Shown here one piece after another: positions 33,630 through 44,848 of a DNA stretch of 64,000 nt (positions are counted from its first letter, which is position 1; each line of letters begins with the position of its first letter). The stretch comes from Cristatella mucedo (lineage: Eukaryota; Bryozoa; Phylactolaemata; Cristatellidae): contig WPIO01000001.1 in NCBI GenBank assembly GCA_009760855.2, positions 10,848,501-10,912,500 on the forward strand. Direction: 5' to 3'. Both the position numbers and the translations under genes were made by a program. Below the pieces are notes generated by a model, which searched no databases, was not told the origin of the DNA, and saw only the letters and a list, made by a program, of their open reading frames with translations.

Positions 33630-36154
33630 GCACCTGACCGAACCAGACGATCGGTCGCTTGGCGGCAGACTAGTCGAGTTCGTCAACATTGGCGGATCGC
33701 GCGCGGCAAAATCCACGCCTCAATTTGAGCAACGTTGACTGTCCGATCCCGAGCTGCAATTGCCCTGGCGATAATCGGCATCCGCTTCTAGCCTCCTTTT
33801 CCAATGACCCAGAACATTCAGCTTTGGCATCTGACGAAGCTATGGCACCAGTTTATGAGCCTGTGCGGACGTTTGTGGCTCTTGTTTGAATAGCAGTACG
33901 CACAACTATGTAGAGTATTCTCTCCTGTCACTCGATTCAATCATACTAATACATGTTTTGAATCATCGCCGCATAATATATTCGAACTAATAAAACCTTA
34001 TACTCTAGCCCATGGGATAGGTTGAAATATGACGTCATGCGAGAGGCGGAAATGTGGCGTATAGATTATGTAGAGTAACTAAATCGATCCCTAAGGTCTC
34101 CAAAAGTCAACTGCCTTTACCGCTGTCATTTCGTGCTGACACACTTTTTTTAAAGTCCAGCTTGTCAGAAACTCTTACCTAATTAGCGCGCTATTATCAG
34201 CAGCGACAACCTGCTAATTGTGCCTTAAGCCTGCTAAACTTGCAGAGATGATACGGAGGAGGCGGCTTGTTTGCATTCGTACCGAAACAAATCTGACGGT
34301 CATAGAGAAGGAATCTTTTTTACTTGACTGCTTGAACACTGCCTAATCTTATAGAGTCAGAACCATTGCACGAAGAAGCGGCGCACAGGATAAGTACGGG
34401 AAGCGAAAAGATTGAAGACACGTTGAATCAAAAAGTACTAACGCGTATTACCCTTGAGCAGCAGGAAGCCGGCGCTTAGTGATTTTTTCACGTAGAAAAT
34501 ACCAAGTCAGTCAAGATTCAGTTTCTAAGGAGGACAACCATCGGCTGGCTAGCAGACATTAGGCTAGCCCAGAGAGGATTAGTGGCGGTCAGCACCTCCT
34601 CTGTGCCACTTCGGTGAATTTCTCTTACATTAGATGCAGTAAGTCCACGAGGTGGGTACTCGGCTGCTTTTTTATTGCTTGTTCTGCGTAAGGAGGCCTA
34701 AACCTTCCATTTGTGGCAAATCGCCAGATGCACAAGCAAGCCCGTTATCGTCAATACACGATAGTGTGCTTCTCTTTTTGCGTGCAACATTCCATCTAGC
34801 GTTTTCCAACTTGATTGATAGCTGGCATTAGGCAGAGTACTTCTACAGATCGGTACTGTGCTGGTAGGGGGCCACTAGATTGGTACATGGAACCGTTTTC
34901 TCCGCATGCCTTCACAATAATTGTTATCAGAAAATGCTTTTCATGTGCCTCTGAGGTAATCCCCCCGAGGCAGCGAATTATCTACGATGAACCGTCCATC
35001 TCTCTTTGCGCTTGATTATATGTTTAAACCATCACAAACTGTCCCCAATCAGTCTTGCTTTATTGTATATGTTTTTCCGCTGGCGTGCTCCAGCTTGCGT
35101 AGTCTGAAATATTTCTCTGTTCCATTATAGATATACCCGTCAAGAAAATTCACACGACGTGACCTGTGTGCATCGCAGTCCGTCGTAGCCTATATGTGAC
35201 CCGTCAGCGAAGCAAATTCACAGTAATAATAATTCAAAGTGATAATGTCACCATTTGATTATATCTAAAAAAGATCACTTTGATATACACCATGCTAAGT
35301 CATGGTGGCAGAATTTAAAAAGGTCTTAAAAGTGCCTGGAATTTATGCGAGTCTTCGGGCAAATTTCTTCTTCTGATTACATCTCATAGTTTGAAAATAC
35401 TGCTGAGATTGACGAAGGAAACGCTTGCATTCTTTTTCCGCAATGACCACAGCACGGCCGCTCTCTGGCCTCAACCAGCTGCACGTTGCGTCGTGCTCTT
35501 CCGATCGCTAGGTCGGCACAGATCCGCCGCAGACACGTGGACTCTTCCTCCTCCACTCTCTCCTCAATTTTTTCCTGCTCTCTCAGGTGTAGCCTCTTAT
35601 TTTTGCGCCCGCTAACGGGCAGCCAATGGCCAGCAGTCTTCAGCTAGGCCCAGTAAAAGGTACGGCTTAGGGTGTGGCCTCAGCCTCCGAGGGCACGGAC
35701 GTCGCGGCGGCGGAGTGCAATCGGCCGCCGCAGATGTGCAGTTATCGGCAGGTGGCGAATGCACAGCCTTGCGGCTGCAGCCGTGGATGTCAGTCAAGGT
35801 CAAGGCTGTTCGCGATGCTAGCGGCACTGGACGGCCGAAGGCGAAGTACGTCGTCGATGCTGCTTGCCACAAAAGGAAGTGCGAATCGTAAGCTAGAGGC
35901 TCTTTCCGTCGCCTTCGCCATCTTCCTTCCTTTCTCTCCTTCGCCTTCGCACTCTTCCTTCCTTCCTTTCTTTCCTATAGCCTTCGCCGCTCATCTTAAA
36001 ACTGTGGGCACCCCTTGGTTACACCCCTACAAAAAGTTTCTGTAAAGTGCCAGCGCTTGTTAGGCATCGATCGCTGTGCAGAATAGAGTCAGGGGAGTTC
36101 GTTGCAGAATAGAGTCAGGGAATTTCAGAATAGAACAGAATTTAGTTGGTCCCT
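33630..36154. other. Intergenic, nothing recognised
   Basis: No supported exon or repeat family. A CT-rich segment lies at 35925-35980. Confidence 0.6.
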
Positions 36155-36390
36155 TTGATTCGTCCTTCATGTGCTTATGCGTGTTTACACTGTGTATGTT
36201 GCCACTAACCACATTTGCATGCTGACTCTGTGCATGTCACCCCTAACCATGTTATTCATGCTGTTTATCAAGCATGATAATACTCACCATTCAATCGCGT
36301 TTCCTTTTGCAGCAAATGTAAAGCGCCTAGAAAGAGATTGAGTTCTCTGAGGGCGCTTTATCAAGTGCATTATTATTATATTATTATTAT
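36155..36390 (+). mobile_element. LINE A 3' UTR fragment
   Basis: Only the 3' UTR of LINE A is present, ending in the block AAGCGCCTAGAAAGAGATTG, GAGGGCGCTTTATCAAGTG and an ATT-rich tail. It is typical of severe 5' truncation during target-primed reverse transcription. Confidence 0.85.
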
Positions 36391-37243
36391 TCGTCCGGCT
36401 ACTGAGTTTGCTTTCGAAGCATCGCTACACAATCCGGCACTGCAGATGGACACCGCAATAGGGTTGCTGCGATTGGTACCCAGAGGTCTCTTGTATTTAA
36501 AAATCAAATGTCAAAGAGAAAGCACTCTGTTTTCCTCGAAATTCGAAATAAACAGTCGAATCTCTCGATGTGCATACTCTCTGTGTTAAAACCTCTCTAC
36601 GTGCATAGAAATGCGTCAGCCGAATCCTTTTTTTGGAGCCCGTGCAGAATCACCTAGGCAGCTCGTATTTTTCTGAGCCTATGCTTGCGTTGAAATTTCC
36701 CACTTTTTCATCAAAGAAGAAGGTACGAGGATCATACCCATGCTGCAAAAATAAACAGCCCGAGTTATTCTAACATTCTACTAAATTTAATCTAAAATAA
36801 AACTTATTCTTTATTATTTGATTGCGTTCTTAGAACCAATGGCATGGAAGTCGGGATCTGTGCTGTTCCGCGACTAGATGCTGTCACCATTACAAGCTAC
36901 CTCTCCTCAAGATCACCCTCACGCTCCTCAGCAGACCTGGAAGGTTTTTATATCTGCCTCTTGCTCTCCAGTCGACGTGTTTTTTACCTTTCCTCGTAGT
37001 TAGCAGACTATGAAGGCTCTTGAATAGCAAACGCTGAAACGAATCTATAATTCTGTTTGCAGGCTCGCTGCTGCTGGCACCTAGAACCTAGCCTAATGCA
37101 GACGGAGCGGTGCCTCCTTCAGAGTCCGCCGATGTTCTCTCTGCCAGTGCATACGTGCAAATAAATTACACGTGCAAGTAAAAAAAAAAGTATTCCTCGG
37201 GACGAGCGGCAACTCTCACGATAGCGTGTGCTACTATTCATCG

Positions 37244-38440
37244 CCAGGTCCTTCTTGAGCGCCTGTCGTCTCACCGGGGCATCACTGGCATTGCACTACA
37301 ATGGTTTGAAGTCCTGTTCTATTAAGGGGGACTCAGAGCACATATGTCAACGGCCAACGATTATTCTACGAGACACTAAGTATGAGTACTTCAGGGATTG
37401 ACTCTGAGTGCACTTCTTATCAAAAGGAACACCGTCCCCCATACCAATGCAATCGCAAAACAAAGTTCAGGCTTCTACTTCCACGGAAATGATGCACAGC
37501 TGTACGCGAGTTTTGATTCTTCCCTGCGTCCCAGCACCTCAAACTAAATCAGCTCTCTCACAACTTGTATTGCCTACGCGGACTTTCGGTACGCAGCGAA
37601 CTTTCCCAAATTGTATAAAAATAAGAACAACCTAAACGTTGTGGGCAAGCACAGTGTCACTCATAAACTGGACCGCCCTTTCCTCTAAACTTTCTCCGCC
37701 GGCGTTTCTTCCGTAACCTCGTCTTGCGTGGAATCTGGCCACTGCTCCAAAATGAAACCTCCGCTGAATGATCAAACCAGCTTCATCGCCAATTGTCGGC
37801 CAATTTTCAGCTACGAAAAATTGCAAAAACAATATGGTTTGCTTAGATAACGAAACCAAAGACAAGCTGGTCGGTGCGTTCGCTTTATCTCTTCCAGTCT
37901 TCGGTGACATTCCTCGCAGGTCCTCTTCTGTCCTTACGCTTTACTACAGCCTCAGCACATCACCTCTCTCCTACCGCTACTGGCTCCCCAGCAAGCAGTG
38001 CATCGGCTTCTCGGTCTTGCTACTATATCGACCCCTACTTTCACTTGATTTCTCCGTCTTACCTATCTGAAATACGTACTGCTCAGACTCTCTATTGTAC
38101 CAACCTGGTCGTTTAGCAGTGGCTGTATATAGCTTCAAATTTTCTAGAGACTACTCATTCAATTAAATGCATTGTAACCCTTGAACTCGCTAGGACAACG
38201 ACATCAGACATCATTCGACTTGACGACGTGTAAAATGAAGCTAAATACTTTTCGTTCGTCTAAGCATTTCTTCTTCGTAGACTCTCCTTAATTTTCTCGA
38301 GGCGTACTGCAATTGTGCATCTTATTATCACTCATATGTTCACGTACTTCCTTCCCAGCATATTTAAAGGGCTCCAAAAGGCTTAATCTTGATTTCTTTA
38401 TGGTGGGTGCTATGAAAATGTAAAAATTAATTCCTATTAT
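37244..38440 (+). mobile_element. LINE A relic, heavily mutated
   Basis: Matches to the LINE A protein appear in the right order but in shifting frames: VLLERLSSHRGITGIALQWF, VNGQR, a YADD-region remnant, VCLDNETKDKLVGAFALS, YWLPSKQC and SPSYLSEI. They are followed by a degraded 3' tail near 38360-38435. Many stops and indels separate them. It is an old, dead copy. Confidence 0.75.
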
Positions 38441-39457
38441 CAGTATTAGCAGACCTGTTTGTGCATGCAACATTCGTACCATCGGATTTGGCAGGCAATT
38501 AAAATAATGTTATCGTTGGCAATTCAATTTTATGGTGAATTGCTGGTAAAAATTCTTTCAGCACGATAACGATACATTGTATACATAAATAAAGCATGCA
38601 CGATATAAATTTCACAAGTGGGCAGGTTCTTGTTTGTATCAATATTCATCCTACTAAAAATTCCTGTGAGCAAGCTTCTTCTTCCGAGTGCCGCACTGAA
38701 AGTAAGAAAAGTGGAATGGATACACTGGTCACACGGATATGCCCAGACCTTGAAAGGCCACAAGACTACCTCTCTGAGGGCATAAACTCAAAATATGCTT
38801 GGGCAATAATTGTCCACCAGCGGGTACGCATACAATAACACCGGGAACGTCCGTCTTGGCCTCACAGCATGCCAACTGAGAATGGACAGCTAGTTATCAT
38901 TTGACCGGACGTTGTAATATTGTCCAGACCAAAAATTATAAGAGGTTCTGAGGAGCACTAGAAATTACGAATAAGCCGAAACAAACATTGGAGTTGGAGC
39001 GAAAGTAGCCGAATGAGAGTCGCTATCGCAGGTTGGAGCTGCAGCACGGATACGATGCAGCATGCTTAGTTCCGAAGTACAACATGAATAGTCAGCAGCT
39101 TGCACTGCAAGTCACGCCTAAAAGAGTTCCACCCCGGTCGGCTTGCGACCTCTTGGCTTCGACGTCTGCTGCAGAGGTGTAGCAAGGGATGGGCAGGGAT
39201 GACAGATGTCCCCGGGCGCCACGGCCAAGGAGGCGCCAAAAGCAAAATGGAGTATGCATATTTTTTCATTTTCATGTAAGAACATCAATTTTGATTTCAA
39301 GCAATACCTTGTTTCAATAAATTTAACTATTGCTGGCTGAGCTAGTTAATTTAGGAATGCTTACAGACGTGGACCAAGCTGTAGCTTGACGCTTTGGCGG
39401 CACACACGCGACGACACGGTAACACCGAGGGGGCTTTTACCGCCGCGTTTTCAGTGG

Positions 39458-39612
39458 TGGCACACTCGGTAAGGCGGCTGCTTTTCGCGACCTCGGTCCC
39501 AAAGTCGTGTGCTCGAATGCTGCTGTGGGCGATTCTTTATGGCCGCTGCCAGCGGTGTTGATAGCCGCAAAGGCTCTTCTGTGGCTATACAAAAGAGGCT
39601 GTTGAATCACCT
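39458..39612 (+). repeat. SINE B copy
   Basis: Head TGGCACACTCGGTAAGGCGG, B-box-like GTGTGCTCGAATGC, then GGTGTTGATAGCCGCAAAGG, CTCTTCTGTGGCTATACAAA and GAGGCTGTTGAATC. A complete copy inside the region of the hAT relic. Confidence 0.85.
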
Positions 39613-40947
39613 AGTATTTTTTAATTTTTTTTGGTATTCGGCTGGCGCTCGCAGCTCAACAAGCGCACGGCCGCTCACCCCTTCGTCCACGTTCCAACTG
39701 CCCTTCCGGTCCGCTTGCCCGTCCTGCCTGCCACAGGCGGGCTGCCACGAGTCAAGGGCGATCCTGGCCTGCGACGCTGCATCGAGGGCGAGCCCGCGTG
39801 CTGTGGCTGAACATCAACACGCAAATAAACCACACAAGCTAGGCTTACTTAACTGGCTGTGCTACGACAACGAAGCAGTTATGTCAGGTGTCCAAAAGAG
39901 AATACTATCCAGAAATGAGAAGGCAATTTTTGTACACGTGCTAAACGCAGCTTGAATCTGGCAGAAGTTCATGCTCCAAGACAATACTTCGTTGTCACCA
40001 CCTTTGTCGGAACCATAGAGAGCACCTAATTTTTCTTTTCATGATCAACTCTGAGGTTGGAAGAACTGAAGAAATTATTAGCCATGACTGTCAAACGTGA
40101 CTCTGCAACAAGGTGAAGTGCAAGAGTGGAGGCTGTGTAAGCTATCAGTGATGAACTGAACAGCATCGTAGGTCTTTTGGAGCAACTGTCTGAGGACACA
40201 AGTGGAAAACTTGAAACAAAATGTGAAGCTAGCAGTCTCCTATATTGTATTTTGAACTTTAACTTGTTGACTCTGTTGCCACTTTGGTACAGCATTTTAA
40301 TGAAGCTTGACCGAGTTCAGAAAAGACTGCCGGATCCAATGATGAACTTCAAAGTCACCTCTTGTGACCTCCATCTTTTGAGATTGAGCTGTCAAGAATT
40401 CTAGAAGACCTGTACCAAGAATCACTACTAGATGCCAAAAGACGATGTGAATTGTGTGGAGTTGCAGTTGAACGAATAACCGAAGGACACTGACGCCTGG
40501 AAAACTCTTTCAAGATGTTGGTCTCACGGCAGAGGAGGAGATTTCAAGAACAATGAAGGACAGTATAGACCACCTCCGACAAAAAAATTACAAATAGGGT
40601 TTTATCAGCTCACAGATTTTGTTGCCAAAGTTGGAAGTTGGTTTCTTGTTAGAAGTCGAGAAGCCTTCGAGGACACTTGACCAAACCAAACTACACTTGC
40701 AATGTCTAGATCTCGGAGGCTTCTTACAGATTCAGACTTTGATGGAACAGAGCTGTAGAACAAAATATATGACTGTACAATGCTTCCTGCCACACGTTAA
40801 GACTCGGTGCTACAGGCGCCACTGGAATTCATGCCTTTAATTGTCAGCTATGAAGAAGATGTGTTTCCTAATTTGAGAGTTGCCTTGCAAGTTCTTCTCA
40901 CCATAGCTGTATCAATTGCCAGCTGTGAACGTTCCTTAAACAAGCTG

Positions 40948-41032
40948 AATAACAATAATAATAAATTTGCATGGCGCCCCAGAGAACTAGATCTCTTTCT
41001 AGGCACTGTGCATATGCTGTATAGAAAGCGTT
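40948..41032 (-). mobile_element. LINE A 3' end fragment inside hAT relic
   Basis: AATAATAATAATAAATTTGC followed by GGCGCCCCAGAGAACTAG and CTCTTTCTAGGCACTG is a reverse-orientation LINE A tail. It interrupts the hAT transposase dimerisation region directly after CERSLNKL, so it is younger than that element. Confidence 0.8.
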
Positions 41033-41429
41033 ACCAAATTATGGTGTTAACAGCCGCAAACAGCAGGCATAGTATAGGCAGGTACATGCACGCGAAGAAC
41101 GAATCACAAAGACTCACCAAATGCTGTAGATAATCCTGTCTTATCTGAGAGCATAAATGGGGCAAGATCGACTCTCTCATTTGGCCTTGTTGAGCATGGA
41201 GAAAGAAACACTGGAAGATATTGACTTTCAAACTGTAATAGACTACTTTGCCACGCTCAAGTAAAAAATTCACCTAAGCTAAAGCTGTGCTAGCTACCTT
41301 GTACCTGTACTACAGTTAAAAAAACTTTTTCGACTCGATGTGCCTACTAGCGTGTGTTTTTGAATGCAGCAATCTTTGGCAAGGGATGGGTGCCATTTGT
41401 AGCTTTTTACCCGGGCGCCGAAAGGTCTC

Positions 41430-42450
41430 ACCATGTCTCTAGTCTGCTGTAACGCCGATCTAATACGTGGCAATGGGCACGTATGTGTGTCCAAAGATTT
41501 TCCGTCGCGCTAAAATCCACGTAGTGGGAGTGCGGAGTACGGCCGCGCCGTGGCAGCGACGCTGAGGCTGCGAAGATGCTCAGTCCCATGCTTTGTTGCG
41601 ATACCCGCTTGCATTCGCGCCGCTGCAATCGAACCAATCGCTCGGGCGGCCATTCCGAATCGACGCTACCAGTCCGGCGAGCGGCCGGCAGTCGAAAGGG
41701 CAGCCGCTGCGCAATTAGATTCCGTGCCAGTTTCGTAAGCGGAGCTTTGGCGCCGCAGCCTGACAGCACAGGAACCGCTGCTATGTCAACTCAACTGCAC
41801 TGCATGCCAACGAGGGCGTCCCAGGTCACATTTGCGGCGGACCTCTCTATCCTCGCCTGACGCAGCTGCTATCCATCGCCTTCGAAAGCCTTGCCGGTAG
41901 CGCGCGCAATCCTGACGAGCTTTAAGAAATTAATTAATTAATTGTCAGGGAACACGGACTGTCGGGCACACGCATCCATAAATTGCAAGCGCCATACAGG
42001 CGCCGATGGAACCGAACGAGCTCAACTCGGCGGCGCGGCCGAAAAGCGCAGCCGGAAGTGAGGTGGCGCGCTGTCGGACTGAGCAGACAGGGAGTCTCGC
42101 CGCGGGTCTCATCGTGGCGACGATTCTGGTGCTGTGAAGGACAGAGACGAGTCGAAACCATCCCAGACTCACCCGCCCGAACGAGCATCAATCTGGCAAG
42201 ATTCGGCAGCCGGTCCGTCCGCTGAGTTCAGCCCTCTAATCCACTAGCAATCCGCTAATCCACAACTATCAGGGATTTCGCGCGTGGCATAGCAATCGAA
42301 ACCGCAGCGCACGAGCTGTACACGCTCTTCACCTGCAGGCGCGCCCAGTATTTTGGCAATGAACCCCGCGAGTGCACTTTGGCTAGGATTCAAACTTGGA
42401 TACTGGCGAACTTGGCTGCTACAAAGGCGAACAAGTGGCGGTCGATGTAA
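41430..42450. other. Intergenic, CpG-rich, nothing recognised
   Basis: Contains a second copy of a hAT-terminus-like block (GCAAGGGATGGGTGCC at 41389) and an ATTAATTAATTAATT stretch near 41930. No coding support. Confidence 0.5.
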
Positions 42451-43076
42451 TTACCGTATTTTACCGTGTAGAAGCCCCTCCCCCAATGTATTAGCCCTCG
42501 CCCTAATTTAAGAAGCAATTTTTGGAAAACAATATTTTTATTCAATAACTGAATGAACTGAACAATATGAAGACTCATAACAATCACTCACGTCCTTCTC
42601 ACTATCCTTTGCATCAGGAATGGTGATGATACCTTCTCCGTCGCTCATATCGCAGGCTTAAAATTTGGTGGAAACTCCGTTATCACCATTGTCTTGGTCA
42701 CTCTCTTCATAGACTGCATCACAAATGTAAATATAGTTCATTTGGAAAGCGCCCTAAAAGAATTTAATTTCTATTTAGGCGCTTCACATATGCCACGGGG
42801 CTCGAGCCCACGATCTCGGCCAGACCTTGGTCGCGGCAAGCACCGTAACCACTGGGCCAAACCAGCGCAGCGTCTCTTCCGTTCAGTCAATTGAATTGGT
42901 AAAGACCACAACTGCATTCAAAATGCATTCGAATACCGTAAATGCACTCAGTGCAGGTATGTTGTTTAGCGCCATATCAAAACAAAACTTAGCCACCTAT
43001 GTACCAGCCCCGCCCCCTCTCCACTACCTGACCCCAAATTTTGGAAAAGGAGGGCTTATATACGGTAAAATACGGC
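42451..43076. mobile_element. Non-autonomous TIR DNA element with nested SINE A
   Basis: Inverted termini are TTACCGTATTTTACCGTGTA (left) and, on the opposite strand, TTGCCGTATTTTACCGTATA (right), followed on both sides by AAGCCC. The interior has no transposase and includes a SINE A insertion at 42733-42866. Superfamily is undetermined. Confidence 0.8.
42733..42866 (-). repeat. SINE A copy nested in a TIR element
   Basis: Reverse orientation: AAAGCGCCCTAAAAGAATTT tail, CATATGCCACGGGGCTCGAG and CCACTGGGCCAAACCAGC head. It is inserted in the TIR element at 42451-43076. Confidence 0.9.
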
Positions 43077-44021
43077 AACTTCCCTTGGTTCAATATCTCG
43101 TCCTTGTCATGTAGCAGCAAATCGGATAGCCGCGTAGGTGTTCTCGTGTACACAGTTGTCATCCGCTCAAGGATGACTTGCCATCGGGAATCTGGTAGAA
43201 GATGTGCGTTTTCGATGCTGAAACGTGAGTAAGCTTTCTGCAGATTGATTTCCATTAGTTAACGCATGCGTTCTCGCTGTCTCCTAAAGTTTGAGAGTGG
43301 ACGGCACTTAAAATTTTATTGTTCGATCTTGTTTTCTGTCTTCTCCCATAGTCGGCCATATTCTTTTGAGCTATAATATTAGAAAATGATTTCACTCTCT
43401 TTAAAAGAGAATTTCTATTTACGGCTCTTATACGCAGCATAGCATCACCCACGAGCGCCTTACCCGCGACAATACTGCCTCACTCGATCTCGTGCAATGG
43501 TTAGCTGCTTGCCGCTATGGGAACACGGACAAGTCTTCGGTCTGCTACAAATCAAAGTATTCTCACCTTGTGCTCTACTATTTGCATTTTGGAATCGTTC
43601 GTCGGTTAAGGAATCATTTTCGAACTCTGGCGAAAAATAAGGTGACTTGGAGACAAATTTAAGCAACACGCTTCTTTTTGTTTAAAAATGTAACTATCGA
43701 ATTATTAAGCTGGCACCCAAAGGCATTCACATTTAGAAAATAGCATTAGAAGCTAGAAGCATGAAGTGAGCCACTCGCAGCTTACGCGAAGTCATGCTGC
43801 AGCGTGTACTCGCGATTCGCGAAACGGTGAAACCTGTAGACGAAAAATTAATGGACTGTCGATACGTTTTAAGGCGGAAAACATCTCTTCCTTACTCTAA
43901 CTAGGCGAAATATTAGCAGATGCCCAGCTTGTTAAGCAAGTGTGTACGTTTATTTTCCGTCAGAGTGGATCTGCGTATGATTTCAAACTTTGAAAATTCG
44001 AGTATAAATATCCCAGGGGTA

Positions 44022-44150
44022 AAGTGTTGACAGTCTACGATCCAGGTCATTGGTTTGAGTCCTGGAAATCTTTTATTGTCTACTACAAACGTAGCGATAG
44101 TTGCTACAACGGTTCTGCCACTATATGCAAATAAGGCTGTTGAATCAGCC
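44022..44150 (+). repeat. SINE B copy
   Basis: Contains B box GGTTTGAGTCC, TCTTTTATTGTCTACTACAA and GGTTCTGCCACTATATGCAA then ATAAGGCTGTTGAATCAGCC. Confidence 0.8.
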
Positions 44151-44775
44151 ACCGTACCTTGCTAGCAGTAGCTGTTTGCGTAAGCTGACGCCGGGCTGCT
44201 CACTGACCTACTGCAAGCGTCACTTACTCTTAACATTCTGCTTGCGGCAGCAGTTTTCCCAGGTTACGTGACACCATAATTTTTAATCCTTGCCTGTTTA
44301 TCAACGCGAACGCAGAGCCAGAGCGAAGCGAAATCGCAGGCCACCGCTAGATGACACTAGATTGTGCAAGTCAGCCCAAGGTCGGGCAAGCCGACCTTGG
44401 ATCTTCAAACTGGCTCGCGAAGAGTTTATTGCGGTGCCCTCGCAAGGTGCTACAAAGTTTACGTAAAAATCGCGCGAATCGCACTATTTAAACTGCGGTG
44501 CTCTGCAAGCGGAGCTAATTTGAGAATTACGCTTGCTTGCCTCGGAATAGTAGCAGAAATTCACGCGCCGAGCGCTTGCATCGAGCTGTTGCAAACAGTT
44601 AAAGGCCGAGGTTAAGCAATCTAACTGCTCTTTTACGCCCGTGTGTACTTATTTCTGGGAAAAGGCAATATTGACAGCCGTTTTCATATGCGCTGGCAGT
44701 ATTGCCGGCGGCTGCGTTCTGCTATCAACTGTGCATCTTTGTGCAGTGGAGCTGCTTCTACGATTCGTTAACCGT

Positions 44776-44848
44776 GCTTCGAGGTTATAGTTCGCTTCGA
44801 GGTTATAGTTCGCTTCGAGGTTATAGTTCGCTTCGAGGTTTTAGTTCC
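44776..44848 (+). repeat. 18-bp tandem repeat, four units
   Basis: Three near-perfect units of GCTTCGAGGTTATAGTTC and a fourth with one A-to-T change. Confidence 0.9.

Larger units (their letters stand above)
39186..41265 (+). pseudogene. hAT-superfamily transposase relic
   Basis: A likely hAT-type left terminus, CAGAGGTGTAGCAAGGGATG, lies near 39171-39190. Coding remnants follow: WLCYDNEAVMSGVQKR, LEELKKLLAMTVKRDSATR, LLEQLSEDTSGKLETKC, a LLTLLPLWYSILMKLDRVQ segment, and the C-terminal dimerisation motif FPNLRVALQVLLTIAVSIAS then CERSLNKL. After a LINE A tail insertion, LEDIDFQTVIDYFATLK closes the protein. Frameshifts and stops occur throughout. The pattern is that of TTF-zinc-finger/hAT transposases. 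It is not a host gene. Confidence 0.8.
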
